A stretch of DNA of 64,000 bases from Wolbachia endosymbiont (group E) of Neria commutata (GCF_964026735.1 NZ_OZ034692.1:868001-932000), one strand, 5' to 3'; positions 1-12,691 are shown, counted from the first letter of the stretch. Translations and numbers: made by a program. The notes: generated by a model from the letters alone, not told the origin.

Positions 1-182
1 GCTTTTACCATAACCCTTATCATTTCTGCATCGCCTATATCAGCAGCAATGAATAGAGGGGCAGTAAATGTTGTAGTTAAAGTATTAGGATTTGCTCCCG
101 CTGCTAGCAAGTTACAAACCTTATCTAAGTTACCTTCAAGAGCAGCATCAATAAGCTGATCATCTAGTTGTTCTTGACTCAC
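1..182 (-). CDS. Ankyrin-repeat protein, N-terminal part (runs off the window)
   Basis: Reading the minus strand from a GTG at 182 gives about 60 residues, starting MSQEQLDDQLIDAALEGNLD, with no stop before the window edge. A good ribosome-binding site (GGAGG, 5 nt upstream) supports this start. The stretch LIDAALEGNLDKVCNLLAAG and the following PLFIAADIGDAEMIRVMV fit two ankyrin repeats. Such proteins usually mediate protein-protein contacts, often with host proteins in Wolbachia; that role is inferred. The IS630 element begins about 20 bases upstream of the start, so the native promoter may have been displaced. Confidence 0.7.
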   Translation of the reverse strand, partial: MSQEQLDDQLIDAALEGNLDKVCNLLAAGANPNTLTTTFTAPLFIAADIGDAEMIRVMVK

Positions 183-201
183 AATTTCCTCCAACCTAGA
201 C

Positions 202-1134
202 TATAGTACTTTCCAAAGCAAATGATAACTGTATAATGACCATTTAGGCATGTAGGAAAAGTGATGGTATACAGTGTTGATTTAAGAGAGAAAGCAGTAT
301 CTTTGGTTAAAAAAGGAAAGCCAAAGGAAGAGGTTGCAGAACTTTTGGAGATAGGAATAGCAACGTTATACAGATGGCTAAAAAAGAAGGCTGCAGGTGA
401 GAGCTTAAAACCAGCAAAAATGAGTGGTTTTATAAGAAAAATAGATCCAAAAATGCTGAAAGAGTATGTTAAAAAACACCCAGATCAGACGCTAATGGAG
501 ATGAAACAAAACCTAGGATTTGGGATAAATTCGATCTGGTATAGGCTGAAGCAGTTAAAATCACAAGAAAAAAAAGACCACGCTTTACCGAGAGCGGAAC
601 CACGAAGATAGGCAAAAATTTGTCGAAAAAGTTGCCAAAATAGACCATGAAAGCATTGTGTATATAGATGAAGCAGGAGTCGATAATAGGCTATACCCAG
701 AATATGGAAGAGCTCCACGAGGGGGAGAAAATTTATGCAGACATTACGGGCAAAAAACGCGAGAGAATCAGTATGACAGGTGGGTGGATTAAGAAAAATT
801 TTATTGCGCCCATGACCTTCACTGGAGGGTGCGATAAGGATGTATTCAATGCGTAGCTGGAGCAAATATTGCTACCAAAGTTGCCTGTTGGTACAACTAT
901 AATTATGGATAATGCTGCTTTTCATAAAACCGCTAAAACAAGGGAATTAATAGAATCTATAGGTTGCTATTTGCTCTATCTTCCTACGTACTCACCAGAT
1001 CTGAATCCAATTGAGCATTGCTGGCATACGATTAAAAGCTGGCTCAGGACTCGCATGCATCAGCAGGATAATCTACACCTTTTGGTTGGTAAGGCGATTA
1101 TGGAAGTTTATCACTTGTATTAGAAAGTACTATA
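202..1134 (+). mobile_element. IS630-family insertion sequence, transposase broken
   Basis: The element is bounded by inverted ends TATAGTACTTTC (202-213) and GAAAGTACTATA (1123-1134), with TA at both edges as expected for the TA target of IS630. The transposase begins at about 261-264 with a helix-turn-helix (VDLREKAVSLVKKG, then IGIATLYRWLKKK). It shifts frame near 560-600 and continues with the DDE residues visible as VYIDEAG, IMDNAAFHK and SPDLNPIEHCW. An in-frame TAG at about 854 also interrupts it. With at least one frameshift and one stop it cannot make an intact transposase. A second copy lies at 51163-52093. Confidence 0.9.
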
Positions 1135-1280
1135 CACAGTTCAGTTGTTATGTATTCTGGTGAGGAAGTCAACTATTTTAGGTCTAACCATCATAGCTTA
1201 GCAGTAGTAGAATTTCTCTTTGTCAGGTTATAGGTTAAAAAGGTTGCTAATCAGTATATCTGAATGTAATATTTAGTTAA

Positions 1281-3683
<2,403 letters not shown>

Positions 3684-3695
3684 TTTTGGTTACAC

Positions 3696-5098
3696 TTAGA
3701 TGTAGAACAAGCTTTCCAGCATAGCCTTTGTTTTTTCGTAAGCTTTACTTTTTTCTATATATTTTTTCACAGGCCGAAAAATAAATGGCAAACCCAGGAT
3801 TGTTAAGCTTAAAGCCAAAGTGAAAAATGTGTAAAAGACTTTGTCTTTACTGCATCGTTCTTTTAGGTAAAGGACCAAAAATCTACAAAACTTTTTATGA
3901 TTTTCTTGAAGACTTTCCTTGCTACAAGCTTTTCTAATAAACATATCTATTGCAGTATCACCGTCATTACATTTAATGTTAAGGTCTGCTCCTTTTTCTA
4001 TTAACATCTGAGCTATATCAAAATAATCCTTTTGAACAGCCAGGTGTAGAGAAGTAAATCCTTGTTTTTCGTGAATATTCGTGTTGGCCCTAGCTTCCAA
4101 TAACGTTTTCACAATTTTTACATAGCCTTTTTTAACTGCTAGAAGCAAAGGTGTTCTGTTGCATTTAGTAGCAGCATTAGCATCTACTTTGAACTTCAAT
4201 AAAAGCTTGACCGCATTAATATCACCATTATGACTAGCCTTATGCAACCGAGAATTACCTTTAAAATCTTGATCATTTGGATCTATACCTTTTGAGACAA
4301 GGAACGTTATTATTTTCTTATTATTATGTTCAATTGCACAATCGAGCGAATCAAAACCTTGGTTATTTTTTATGCAGATAAATTCTTTAAACTTAGCTTT
4401 GTTTTTGGCTATTTGCTTTCTAGCAATTAGTTTAACTATTTGCATTTTGTTATGATATGCTGCTAAGAAAAGCGTGGTATTGTTCTCTGCATCTTTTGTT
4501 TCTACATTTGCACCTTTTTTTATCAGGTATTTTATAATCTCTGCCCTACTTTCATAATGTGCAGTACATTGACAAAGAGTTGAAAACAAAGGTGTGTGTA
4601 AATTATTATCCTCAGATTCAAGATTTGCTCCATTATCAATCAAGATTTGTACACTTTTTTTAGAGCCATAAAGTGAAGCTATATGAAGCGGAGTATAGCC
4701 CTCTTGAGCATCTTTTTCATTAATTTTTGCCCCATATTCGCTATCAAAAAGTCTATTAGCTCTGTGTCATCCCGTAGTGCGGCAAGATGCAATGGAGTAA
4801 ATCCATTTTTATCTCTGGAATTAATTGTCAGTTGATTAATAAGAAGTTTAGCAATTTTCTTATGTCCATGTATAATAGCATAGTGCAATGGATTACGATT
4901 TTCGTTATCTGTTACGTTAAAATCTGCCTCGTGCTCTAATAACGACTTTACCCCAATAACATTGCCTTTCTTTGTGAATTTATGTAAAAGAGTGGTCTCG
5001 TTTGCGTCTTTTGAATTGATGTCAAACCCACTTTCCACTAATTGGTTTATTTCATCTTCGTGTGCTGTATCACCTAAGCTATGGCCAGTCATTCGCAC
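3696..5098 (-). pseudogene. Ankyrin-repeat membrane protein, frameshifted
   Basis: Two minus-strand reading frames, 5098-4679 (N-terminal) and 4643-3696 (C-terminal), belong to one gene. At the A5 run 4746-4750 (T5 on the coding strand) one extra T would turn FLIANMG into FFDSEYGAKINEK and rejoin the frames through GYTPLHIASLYG. Together they encode about 465 residues with roughly ten ankyrin repeats (NRNPLHYAIIHGHKKIAKLL, GFTPLHLAALRDD, TPLLLAVKKGYVKIVKTLL) and one C-terminal membrane segment (FFTLALSLTILGLPFIF) followed by a basic tail. The N-terminal start MRMTGHSLGDTAHEDEINQL lies at 5098. This is either a pseudogene or a homopolymer slippage site; the sequence alone cannot tell. Confidence 0.85.
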
Positions 5099-5157
5099 CC
5101 TCCAGTCAAATTACTTATGTATAAATAGTACTGCTACTTAATTAATTTTGAATCAAC

Positions 5158-5850
5158 TATAGTATTTGCCAAATTATACTCCTTCTCCCAATAATCCAAA
5201 TAGTGTAAGCTAAGGATTTAGGATATGAGGAGTATTGAATGTCAGCAGCATATAGTTATGATTTAAGGAAAAAAGCAATGGAAGCTCTGGACGCAAGGAG
5301 CAAGCAGGGCAGTTGTGGCAAAAAGATTTAAAATAGGAGAAACAACTTTGTACGAATGACAAGTAAGGCGCAAAGAAACGGGAGTTTTGCATCGAAAAAG
5401 CCGGGAAGTGTAGGCTATAATCATAAAATTACCGACAGGAATGCGTTCACTGAATTTGCAAAAAAACATGGAGGTAAAACTCAATCAGAGATGGCTGAAC
5501 TTTGGGGCAATATCAGCCGCCAAACGATCCACCCTGCCCTCAAAAATATTGGATTTACACGAAAAAAAGACCTATGGATACAAAGAAAGAAGCAAAGAAA
5601 AACGAGCAGAATTCTTGAAAGTTATAGCAACGTAAGCTCCTGATAATCTGGTATATATTGATGAATCTGGAATAGATAATACGGAGGATTATGAGTATGG
5701 ATATTGCAAAAAAGGAGAGAGATTTTATGGAAGGCAAATAAGGAAAAGAAGGCTAAAGGCGGTAGAAAAAATAAACTGAGCGGGGAGAGTATGCTGCTTA
5801 TTGCACTGGAATACTTGCGGGAATCTCGGACGTATTCTCCTGATTTTAAT
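5158..5850 (+). mobile_element. Degenerate IS630-like element
   Basis: An ATG at 5239 opens a transposase start (MSAAYSYDLRKKAMEALDA) that is frameshifted within 20 codons. It recovers as VAKRFKIGETTLYE followed by a TGA where tryptophan is expected, then GKTQSEMAELWGN, and finally VYIDESGIDN near 5652. These match the helix-turn-helix and first DDE block of IS630 transposases but are a different subtype from the copy at 202-1134. The left edge at 5158 (TATAGTATTTGCC) resembles the IS630 end at 202. The right edge is lost in the next IS fragment. It is a non-functional relic. Confidence 0.75.
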
Positions 5851-5959
5851 AAATTGAGCACCAGTGGTTTCCTATTAAAATAGAGCAAGGAAAAATATCC
5901 CGTTCTTTAAATCTTTCCGCCTGGCTGTTGATTCTACCTTCTCATGAATCATTTTGATT

Positions 5960-6089
5960 ATTGGGAGAAGGGGTATAATATTATTGCCGGAATTGTGAAT
6001 TTGCGGCATAGTTTTTAATAATTTTTGAGCTGGGGATTTCTTACCAGATTTTATCAGCAACTTGCTTCACGTTGTTTCGCAGGGGGTCT
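5960..6089 (+). mobile_element. 3' fragment of the 982-bp IS5-type element
   Basis: The last codons of the transposase (YNIIAGIVNLRH, stop near 6020) and the terminal sequence ending in TTTCGCAGGGGGTCT at 6089 match the end of the full copies at 10478-11459 and 40528-41509. The 5' part is missing or unrecognisable. The left limit is approximate. Confidence 0.8.
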
Positions 6090-6204
6090 TGTGAAAGACA
6101 GGTATAGAAAGACTAACCTTAAGTTCATTAAATTTTCTAACCCTTGCTTCTAAACTTGACACGTATGGTTTATTTAACACTCCCCAGGACGTTTAATATG
6201 CAGA

Positions 6205-6597
6205 TCAATCATCAATGAGGTACAAGTTCTTTTCTTTTTCTACCCTTTCTTGCTCCTCGATACAATATGCAGCAAGCGGATTAGCTTTAAGTCTTTCGAC
6301 TCCTATTTCTTCTCCTGTTCCATCGCAATAACCATAATTGCCTAATTTTATTTTTTCTAATGCCTCCTTGATTTTTTCCTTTCTATCTTTTCGGCGCTTA
6401 ATTAATTTTTCGTTTCCACTATCTTCGTCAGAATAGTATATACCGATACTATTGTCTTCCAGTTCCTGTGTCTCTAATTCAGCAAGCATTGAGTGTAACT
6501 TTAAGCCAAAGTATTCCAACTGTTTTATACCCATATATTCTTCATCTTCTGAAGGAGTGTAATTTTCTGGTAATTTTATTTTTGGTAACTTTTCCAT
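6205..6597 (-). CDS. dksA: DksA/TraR-family RNA polymerase regulator
   Basis: DksA enters the secondary channel of RNA polymerase and modulates transcription with ppGpp. This 130-residue protein has the family layout: an N-terminal helix (YMGIKQLEYFGLKLHSML), a coiled coil of charged helices, and a C-terminal finger NYGYCDGTGEEIGVERL ending in an AYCIEEQER helix. Only two of the four zinc cysteines of E. coli DksA remain (CxxT and CxxE), as in other cysteine-poor alphaproteobacterial forms, so zinc binding is doubtful. It is transcribed divergently from ccmB. Confidence 0.9.
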   Translation of the reverse strand: MEKLPKIKLPENYTPSEDEEYMGIKQLEYFGLKLHSMLAELETQELEDNSIGIYYSDEDSGNEKLIKRRKDRKEKIKEALEKIKLGNYGYCDGTGEEIGVERLKANPLAAYCIEEQERVEKEKNLYLIDD

Positions 6598-6700
6598 AAT
6601 TAGATTATCAACTAAACAATAAAACCTATATAATCAAACAAAAAATTATATTACCTCACAGTAAACACTATAATTTATAATAAACATTTAAAAGCCTAGT

Positions 6701-7351
6701 ATGATTGACTCAGTGAGAAAATTAGTAATAGACGATAAGAACTTTATCTATACGATATGTCTTTTTATTATAATGTTAAGTTTATCTTCATTTACACTTG
6801 AAAACAATAACAATAAGCAAGAAATTATGTTAACATTAACATGGGTATGCACTGCATTTGTTCTGCAGATCTCCACAAGCAATTTATTTGCGTCTGATTA
6901 CCATGACGGAATACTAGAGCAAATCTTTATACAGCCATTTTCCTTTAAACTTATAATTATTTATAAAATCTTCGCTCATTGGCTGTTATTTGGATTGCCA
7001 ATTTCAGTGATTTCTTTCATATTCAATTTTATAGGCCTAGGCAATAATATTGAATATTCAGCAACAGTGGGATTGTCTTTGTTGTTTAATACATTAATTA
7101 TAATTAATATTTCAGCTACTGGAAATGCATTAATAATTGGTAGAAGCAACTTAGTTTCAGGAATATCACAAATTCTTGTTTTGCCAATAATAATGCCAAC
7201 CTTTATATATTTTAAGTTACTCACTCAGTCTGAAGGTTTACCCTTGAATATTAACATACTGTTAATCACTGCTTTGATTTTTATCATTCTGATAGCCAAT
7301 AGCGCTATAGCTACTCATATGGCATTAAAGTTCGCTGTAGAGCAAGATTAA
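6701..7351 (+). CDS. ccmB: Haem exporter permease CcmB
   Basis: CcmB is the membrane subunit of the CcmAB ABC complex used in cytochrome c maturation (System I). The product is 216 residues, close to the usual 220, with about six hydrophobic helices. It carries the family-typical stretch ASDYHDGILEQIFIQPFSF near residues 65-85 and ends in a final helix before a short FAVEQD tail. The ATPase partner CcmA is not adjacent, as is common in Wolbachia, where ccm genes are scattered. Confidence 0.92.
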   Translation: MIDSVRKLVIDDKNFIYTICLFIIMLSLSSFTLENNNNKQEIMLTLTWVCTAFVLQISTSNLFASDYHDGILEQIFIQPFSFKLIIIYKIFAHWLLFGLPISVISFIFNFIGLGNNIEYSATVGLSLLFNTLIIINISATGNALIIGRSNLVSGISQILVLPIIMPTFIYFKLLTQSEGLPLNINILLITALIFIILIANSAIATHMALKFAVEQD

Positions 7352-7530
7352 GACTCTCAAAACAAGAAATTTGATTGAAAATTCGGGCTGTAAATTGATG
7401 TTTTCACCTCCACATTCTAACGCTGCTATCGATTTTATTTTTCATAAATCGGGAAAACCTTATCTTTGTTAGCTATACAAATAAGTCTCTAACTTTAACT
7501 ATTAATTAAAGAACGTATAAAATAAAAAAT

Positions 7531-7560
7531 TTGATTTTTGTGCAATGAAAATGATATACT
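7531..7560 (+). promoter_or_regulatory. Sigma-70 promoter for the 7588 gene
   Basis: TTGATT (7531-7536) and TATACT (7555-7560) are separated by 18 bases, 27 bases before the ATG at 7588, with GAGG at 7579-7582 as ribosome-binding site. The match is to the general sigma-70 consensus; there is no direct evidence of use. Confidence 0.5.
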
Positions 7561-7587
7561 AAATTAGTAATTTAAAGTGAGGCAAGA

Positions 7588-7938
7588 ATGTTATCTTTCT
7601 TTAATCCTTTCACCATTAAGAGAATCTGGGACAATTATGATAGTGAATTCTGTAACAGCATGCTTCAGAAGAATGATATAAGACAATTTGGTAGGGGTTA
7701 TCCTTCCTATACTTACCCAGATGTTATGCGTTTATTTTCTAAGCCATATTTCACTAATGCTAACAAAAGATTATTAGATAATTTAACTGCTGCAGGTGTA
7801 AGCATTGGAGATATTGAAGACATATTTTTTGATCAAGAGCAAGTTAATAGGTTAAATAGTGTTAATCAGGACTTGCTTAAGTTGTTGATCAAGGTGTGCC
7901 ATAGAGACACAAAGAATGTTCTGAAAAGAGCAAACTAA
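7588..7938 (+). CDS. Hypothetical protein, 116 residues
   Basis: I do not recognise this family. The product starts MLSFFNPFTIKRIWDNYDSE, has no signal peptide or membrane helix, and is probably a small mostly helical cytoplasmic protein. A credible promoter and ribosome-binding site lie just upstream, and the codon use resembles that of neighbours, so it is likely a real gene. Its stop codon (7936-7938) is followed at once by the group II intron, so it is not the missing 5' exon of the ABC gene downstream. Confidence 0.7.
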   Translation: MLSFFNPFTIKRIWDNYDSEFCNSMLQKNDIRQFGRGYPSYTYPDVMRLFSKPYFTNANKRLLDNLTAAGVSIGDIEDIFFDQEQVNRLNSVNQDLLKLLIKVCHRDTKNVLKRAN

Positions 7939-9770
7939 GTGCAAAAGCTACGCAATAGATGAGGGTGGGCCCCTCGAAGCCGGCTTACAAGAGCAGGCTT
8001 CAAACAACCATAAGCTGCTTTGGTAAAGAGCCAAGGTAGTGAGCATTATGGAAAAGGCGTAATTATGCGTCATGTATGGAATAGAAAGATGAACGAAAGT
8101 GAACCACTGATGAAGTGTCGAAAACAATTAGGTGGCGTCAAAACCAGGGGGTCTTGATTAACCTGGGATAAGTCTATCAGGAACTTGTTTACTGGGTAGA
8201 TGGCGTCCGGCATAGAGGTGGCATGAATCTATTTCAGGCTATTGTGTGGAACTACGGGAACCTGTCGTTTCGATGATAAGGGAGAAATCCAAGGAGCTAA
8301 ACTCCAAGGGTGAGAGTACCGATACGGAAAACAGGGGCGGATCAGCTCGTAGTAGTGAAGAAGTTTCTGTAATGGGAATGGAGCGAAGGGGCTGAGTTAT
8401 TCAGTTTTAGTTATTTGTCAACCGAAAGGGAGGAGTAAATGAATAAAACAAAGTCTTTTGATATACCGAAGCAACTTATTAGGAGAGCTTATAAACAAGT
8501 GTCCAAAAACAAGGGTGCTGCTGGTGTAGATGAGGTTTCGATAACAAAGTTTGAGGAAGATCTAAAAGATAATCTCTATAAACTATGGAATCGGATGTCA
8601 TCTGGAAGTTATTTTCCAGAGCCTGTAAAAGCTGTAGCAATACCAAAAGGTACGGGAGGGGGACAAAGAATTTTATGTGTTCCTTCAGTATCGGACAGGA
8701 TAGCGCAGACAGCAGCTACAATGTATCTAGAACCGTTAGTAGAACCGAAGTTTCATGAAGATTCATATGGTTATAGACCAAACAAATCTGCACTGGATGC
8801 GGTAGGAACTGCGAGGAAAAGATGCTGGTGGTACGATTGGACGATAGATCTTGATATAGCAGGATTTTTCGACAATTTGGACCACGAGTTGGCATTGCAA
8901 GCTATCAAAAGGCACACAGACTGCAAATGGGTCATACTGTATGTTGAAAGATGGATAAAAGCTCCAATTCAGCAAGCAGATGGCGGTAAGGTAGTTAGGG
9001 AAAAAGGAGTTCCGCAAGGAGGTTCAACAAGCCCGCTGATCTCAAACATATTTATGCATCATGTATTTGATGAGTGGATGAGACGAAAGTGCCCAACAAT
9101 AGCATTTGAGAGGTATGTAGATGATGCGATAGTGCACTGCAAGAGTAGTAGACAGGCAGAATTTATGAGGGTAGCAATAGAAGAAAGATTGGCTGAGTAT
9201 AAGCTAAAATTACATCCTGAAAAGACACAAATTGTGTACTGCAAGGATGACAATAGGAAAAGTGAATTTCCTAAACAAAGTTTTGATTTTCTGGGTTATA
9301 CATTTAGACCCAGGTTAGCAAGAAATAAAATAGGAAAGCATTTTGTTTCATTTCTTCCTGCGATTAGCAACAAGGCCAAGAAAAATATTACTACAACCAT
9401 AAGGTCATGGAAAATACTACGAAATACACACAAAACATCAGAGGAAATATCAAAGATAGTAAATCCAATAGTCAGAGGCTGGTATCAGTACTATGGCAGG
9501 TTTTACAGGAAAGAGATATACAAACCTCTGAGAAACATAGAGCGGCACCTAGAAAAGTGGGTCAGAAGAAAGTATAAGAAGCTTCGAAATCATGGAAGAC
9601 TAGCAAGGCAACTTCTAGGAAAAATGAGGAAAGAAGAGCCAAATACTTTTTACCACTGGACACTTGGTTTAGGGCAAAAGACTGAATAATGGGAGCTGTG
9701 TGAGTCGCGAGGTTCATGCACAGTTCTGCGAGAGACTGGTGGGGAAGTTCCACCGGTCTACTCTCCCTCT
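7939..9770 (+). mobile_element. Group II intron with encoded maturase
   Basis: The 5' edge GTGCA at 7939 fits a group II intron start. About 500 bases of structured GC-richer RNA precede a reverse transcriptase gene (8439-9689). Downstream come a domain V-like hairpin (GAGCTGTGTG...CATGCACAGTTC, about 9694-9726) and a domain VI-like hairpin in which GAGAG (9730-9734) pairs with CTCTC (9761-9765), with a candidate branch-point A at 9760. The exact 3' end, about 9766-9775, is uncertain. All parts needed for splicing seem present. The downstream exon is the tail of an ABC gene, but the upstream sequence is an unrelated gene. Confidence 0.88.
8439..9689 (+). CDS. ltrA: Group II intron reverse transcriptase/maturase
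   Basis: A 416-residue protein that helps its intron RNA fold and splice and copies it into DNA. RT motifs are clear: KNKGAAGVDEVS near residue 23, a catalytic YVDD in RYVDDAIVHC near residue 226, and GVPQGGSTSPLISN near residue 190. The C-terminal maturase (domain X) shows IVNPIVRGWYQYYGRF. There is no HNH endonuclease domain, so mobility would rely on nicked or single-stranded targets. A strong AGGGAGGAG ribosome-binding site precedes the ATG. No damage is visible. Confidence 0.95.
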   Translation: MNKTKSFDIPKQLIRRAYKQVSKNKGAAGVDEVSITKFEEDLKDNLYKLWNRMSSGSYFPEPVKAVAIPKGTGGGQRILCVPSVSDRIAQTAATMYLEPLVEPKFHEDSYGYRPNKSALDAVGTARKRCWWYDWTIDLDIAGFFDNLDHELALQAIKRHTDCKWVILYVERWIKAPIQQADGGKVVREKGVPQGGSTSPLISNIFMHHVFDEWMRRKCPTIAFERYVDDAIVHCKSSRQAEFMRVAIEERLAEYKLKLHPEKTQIVYCKDDNRKSEFPKQSFDFLGYTFRPRLARNKIGKHFVSFLPAISNKAKKNITTTIRSWKILRNTHKTSEEISKIVNPIVRGWYQYYGRFYRKEIYKPLRNIERHLEKWVRRKYKKLRNHGRLARQLLGKMRKEEPNTFYHWTLGLGQKTE

Positions 9771-9775
9771 TGTAA

Positions 9776-11683
9776 TGGGAATTAATACTAGCATAGTCGG
9801 CTTTCTTTGGGTTCTGACAAGAAATCTCGCAAGATTTATCAGATTGTGGGGAAAAATTACTGAAGGTTTACAAGCAATTTTAGTAATTCCTGAAATCCAA
9901 GATAAATTGGGCGCTCAACCTTTGATTATGCAAAAAGGTGAAATCAAATTTGATAAAGTTTATTTTCAATACAAAGGCACTGAGTCTATATTCCAAAACA
10001 AATCCATAACAATTAAACCTGGTCAGAAAGTTGGACTTGTTGGATATTCAGGTGGCGGTAAATCAACATTTGTTAATTTAATTCTTCGGCTTTATGATGT
10101 GACATCTGGAAAAATTTTAATTGATGGTCAGGATATTCGAGATGTAAAACAAGATCACTTGCGCGAAAATATTGGTATGATTCCACAAGATCCATCACTT
10201 TTTCACAGAACTCTGATGGAAAATATTCCCTATGGAAAAATAGATGCGAGCGATGATGAAGTGATAGAGGCTGCTAAACGTGCACATGCTCATGAATTTA
10301 TTTCAAAATTACCACAAGGCTATGATTCACTTGTTGGTGAACGTGGTGTGAAACTTTCAGGTGGACAACGTCAACGGATTGCAATTGCAAGAGCTATTTT
10401 AAAAAATGCACCTATCTTGATTCTGGATGAAGCAACATCACAACTTGACTCTATAACAGAAAGTAATATTCAAGAATAGACCCCCTGCGAAACAACGTGA
10501 AGCAAGTTGCTGATAAAATCTGGTAAGAAATCCCCAGCCTAAAAATTATTAAAAACTATGCCTCAAATTCACAATTCCTGCTATAATATTAAATCTCATG
10601 TTGTATTTCTTCTGAAAATTGCGGTAAACATTTGACATTATTTTGAAGATTTTTATCTCGCGAATCTTATTTTCCACACGCATCCTGAACGATGCCAGCT
10701 TCCGATTATGCTCCTTTTGCTCCTCCGTTAGTGGCTTTTTACGGTGTTTTTTGTACGGAATCACAACGTTTTTCTGCAGTTTTTGCCAACCTTGATACCC
10801 AGAATCGGCATATTTTATGCTATCTTTGGCCAACAATTTTTCCTGTTTCCTTATGCGAAAATCATGCATTCGACCTCTATGCGACTTCGAAATCGACAGA
10901 ATTTGCCCATTTCCCTCGATCACAATTTCGGTTTTTATTGTGGTTGCTTTCTTTTTTCCGGAATAACTTTTCTTACGTTTTTTGCTGTCTTTCGGCCGCT
11001 GTATCGGTTGCTCCGTGACGTCTGCTAAAATTTTTAAAATCCTTTCTGGCGTCAGCGTTCTATCCTTTTTTATAGTAATTTTTTTGGCCAATAATGGCTA
11101 CATTTTCTTAAAAAGTCGGCAAATATTTGAGTTGTGCAAATTAAACAAAAACCCTAAAAATGGATGCGTTATGTACGTTCTGTAATAAATTAGAACACAT
11201 AAAATCCTGTCTTCTAGCTCCTCAACATGCGATTTTCTTCCGTGACATTTCTTTTTCGCCTCCATTTTTTCCCACTCTGGACGCACTTTTGCCACAATTT
11301 TTTCAAATTCAGATGTTGTGAGCCCTGTCAATTGTCTAAAAATATATGGTGTTCTTGCTATTTTTACGTAACTTATTGCCATCTTCCCTCTTCTAAAACT
11401 TTCATTTTACATGCTTTTTAATGTTTTTCATCTGTTTTTTACCTTTTCGCAGGGGGTCTAATCTTTATGGGAATTGATGCAAAACAAAACTACAATAGTA
11501 ATTGCCCATCGCCTATCTACACTTTTACATATGGACCGCATTTTAGTGTTTGATCAAGGTAAAATTGTGGAGGATGGTACTCATCAAAAACTCCTTGATA
11601 AAAATGGAATGTATGAAACATTATGGGATGCACAAGTTGGTGGGTTTTTGCCGGATAAAAAGGAAGGTGGGGAGGAATTATAA
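9776..11683 (+). pseudogene. MsbA-like ABC exporter, 5'-truncated and split by an IS
   Basis: Exporter-type (subfamily B) ABC protein. The readable part starts in the last transmembrane helix (MGINTSIVGFLWVLTRN) and continues through Walker A (GYSGGGKST), Q-loop, signature LSGGQRQ and Walker B (ILILDEATS) up to 10477. The H-loop part (TTIVIAHRLST) resumes at 11463 after an IS5-type insertion and ends at the TAA 11681-11683. Removing the IS plus one copy of the AAT duplication restores the frame as QESLWELMQNK. The first 300 or so residues, which should carry most of the membrane domain, are absent; a group II intron sits in their place. It is non-functional. Confidence 0.9.
10478..11459 (-). 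mobile_element. IS5-type element, copy A (982 bp, transposase with amber stop)
   Basis: The inverted ends AGACCCCCTGCGAAA and TTTCGCAGGGGGTCT are intact and flanked by a 3-bp duplication AAT (10475-10477 and 11460-11462). The minus-strand transposase runs 11382-10549: an N-terminal helix-turn-helix domain (QLTGLTTSEFEKIV) then a DDE domain with D in LADVTEQPIQRP, D in YADSGYQGW and E in VENKIREIK. A TAG at about codon 95 (after RLFKKM) splits it. Insertion split the ABC gene between its Walker B and H-loop. Confidence 0.95.
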
Positions 11684-11865
11684 TAGGCTGCTTTACTTTG
11701 ATGCCAATCTTCACAAGCTTGATTTATTGAACATTCAGGCGATTCAGCAAGACTATTAACTATTTTTAAAAGCCTTTTACTTAATCCTTTATCACCAAAA
11801 TCAACTATTCCAAATTCATTTTCTGCCCATTCATTAGTTGAGGTACTTAAATTTCCTTTGGTCAT
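11684..11865 (-). mobile_element. N-terminal fragment of an IS4/Tn5-type transposase
   Basis: Reading from an ATG at 11865, the product begins MTKGNLSTSTNEWAENEFG and continues GDKGLSKRLLKIVNSL and SINQACEDWHQSKAAY, which is the N-terminal DNA-binding region of Tn5-like IS4 transposases. It stops matching at about 11684, exactly where the ABC gene ends, so only 180 bases survive. Confidence 0.75.
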
Positions 11866-12099
11866 ATATTTCCATTTTTAGGCCATAAGTCTATTTATAC
11901 TGGAAAGTTGAATTAGTAAAATAGCAGCTTTTTCACTATTTATAGATTTATGGGTAATAGTAAGGTTATTCCCACATAATTTACTTCAACATCCATCTTC
12001 ATACCTCACATGATTATGTAACGTACCATACTAGCAATTAAATAATAGTAAAATTGGTTGCTTGTCTTGCTATATTATAGTAGTCAGCTATTAATTTGG

Positions 12100-12262
12100 C
12101 TATTTGTCTATAAAATGTTTGACTATATCCAACTTATCTTCTTGAGCAGAAAAGTTAAGTCTGAATTATCAACAGCTTTAAAATCAGTTCCTCCTACGAC
12201 AAGTTTTTTTGCTTTATCAAGATTACCTTATTTTACAGCACAAAATAAGAGCTTATTTAAAC
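12100..12262 (-). pseudogene. Ankyrin-repeat remnant
   Basis: Minus-strand translation gives LLFCAVK, a stop, then GNLDKAKKLVVGGTDFKAVD and, one frame over, SAQEDKLDIVKHFIDK. These fit two consecutive ankyrin repeats with an in-frame TAA and a frameshift. No start or longer reading frame is left. In the rest of 11866-12690 I see no gene, only AT-rich DNA. Confidence 0.55.
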
Positions 12263-12691
12263 ACTTAATAGAAACCATACTTTAAGTGTATGCGCATATA
12301 AAATTCCTATTGTAAAACTTCTCAAATACACCACAATCTTTATAAAGCAACATCTTCTTTGAAAAAATATTTTTAGCAAAAACACATCTCTCTTTAGCAT
12401 CACACAATTCAATTGTTTACTTCTTTACCCTTTACTTTTCTCAAAAATGGGCAAAAAGGCCACACTAGGTTGAGAAAACTTTCCATAAAAATCCCTACCC
12501 AATTGAGAACGGAGAATAAAAATGGTTAAATTTTTCGCAAATTGTAATTCAAAATTAAAGAGTAAATATAAGCTTTTCTATTAGCACTATAGCAGTACAA
12601 AATCCTGTTGCATGAAAAAATATTTCAGATAGTTATTAGCTAAACTGGTGCGGCTTTAGCACTAACGAAAATCATGTCATTGAGGAATTTT

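Noticed and set aside
10692..11421. Plus-strand frames inside IS copy A (also at 34207-34984 and 52324-52983)
   Set aside because: They are the complements of the transposase gene and recur only because the IS is repeated.
12058..12285. 75-codon plus-strand frame
   Set aside because: The minus strand reads as a worn ankyrin repeat; the plus frame has no good start site or family.
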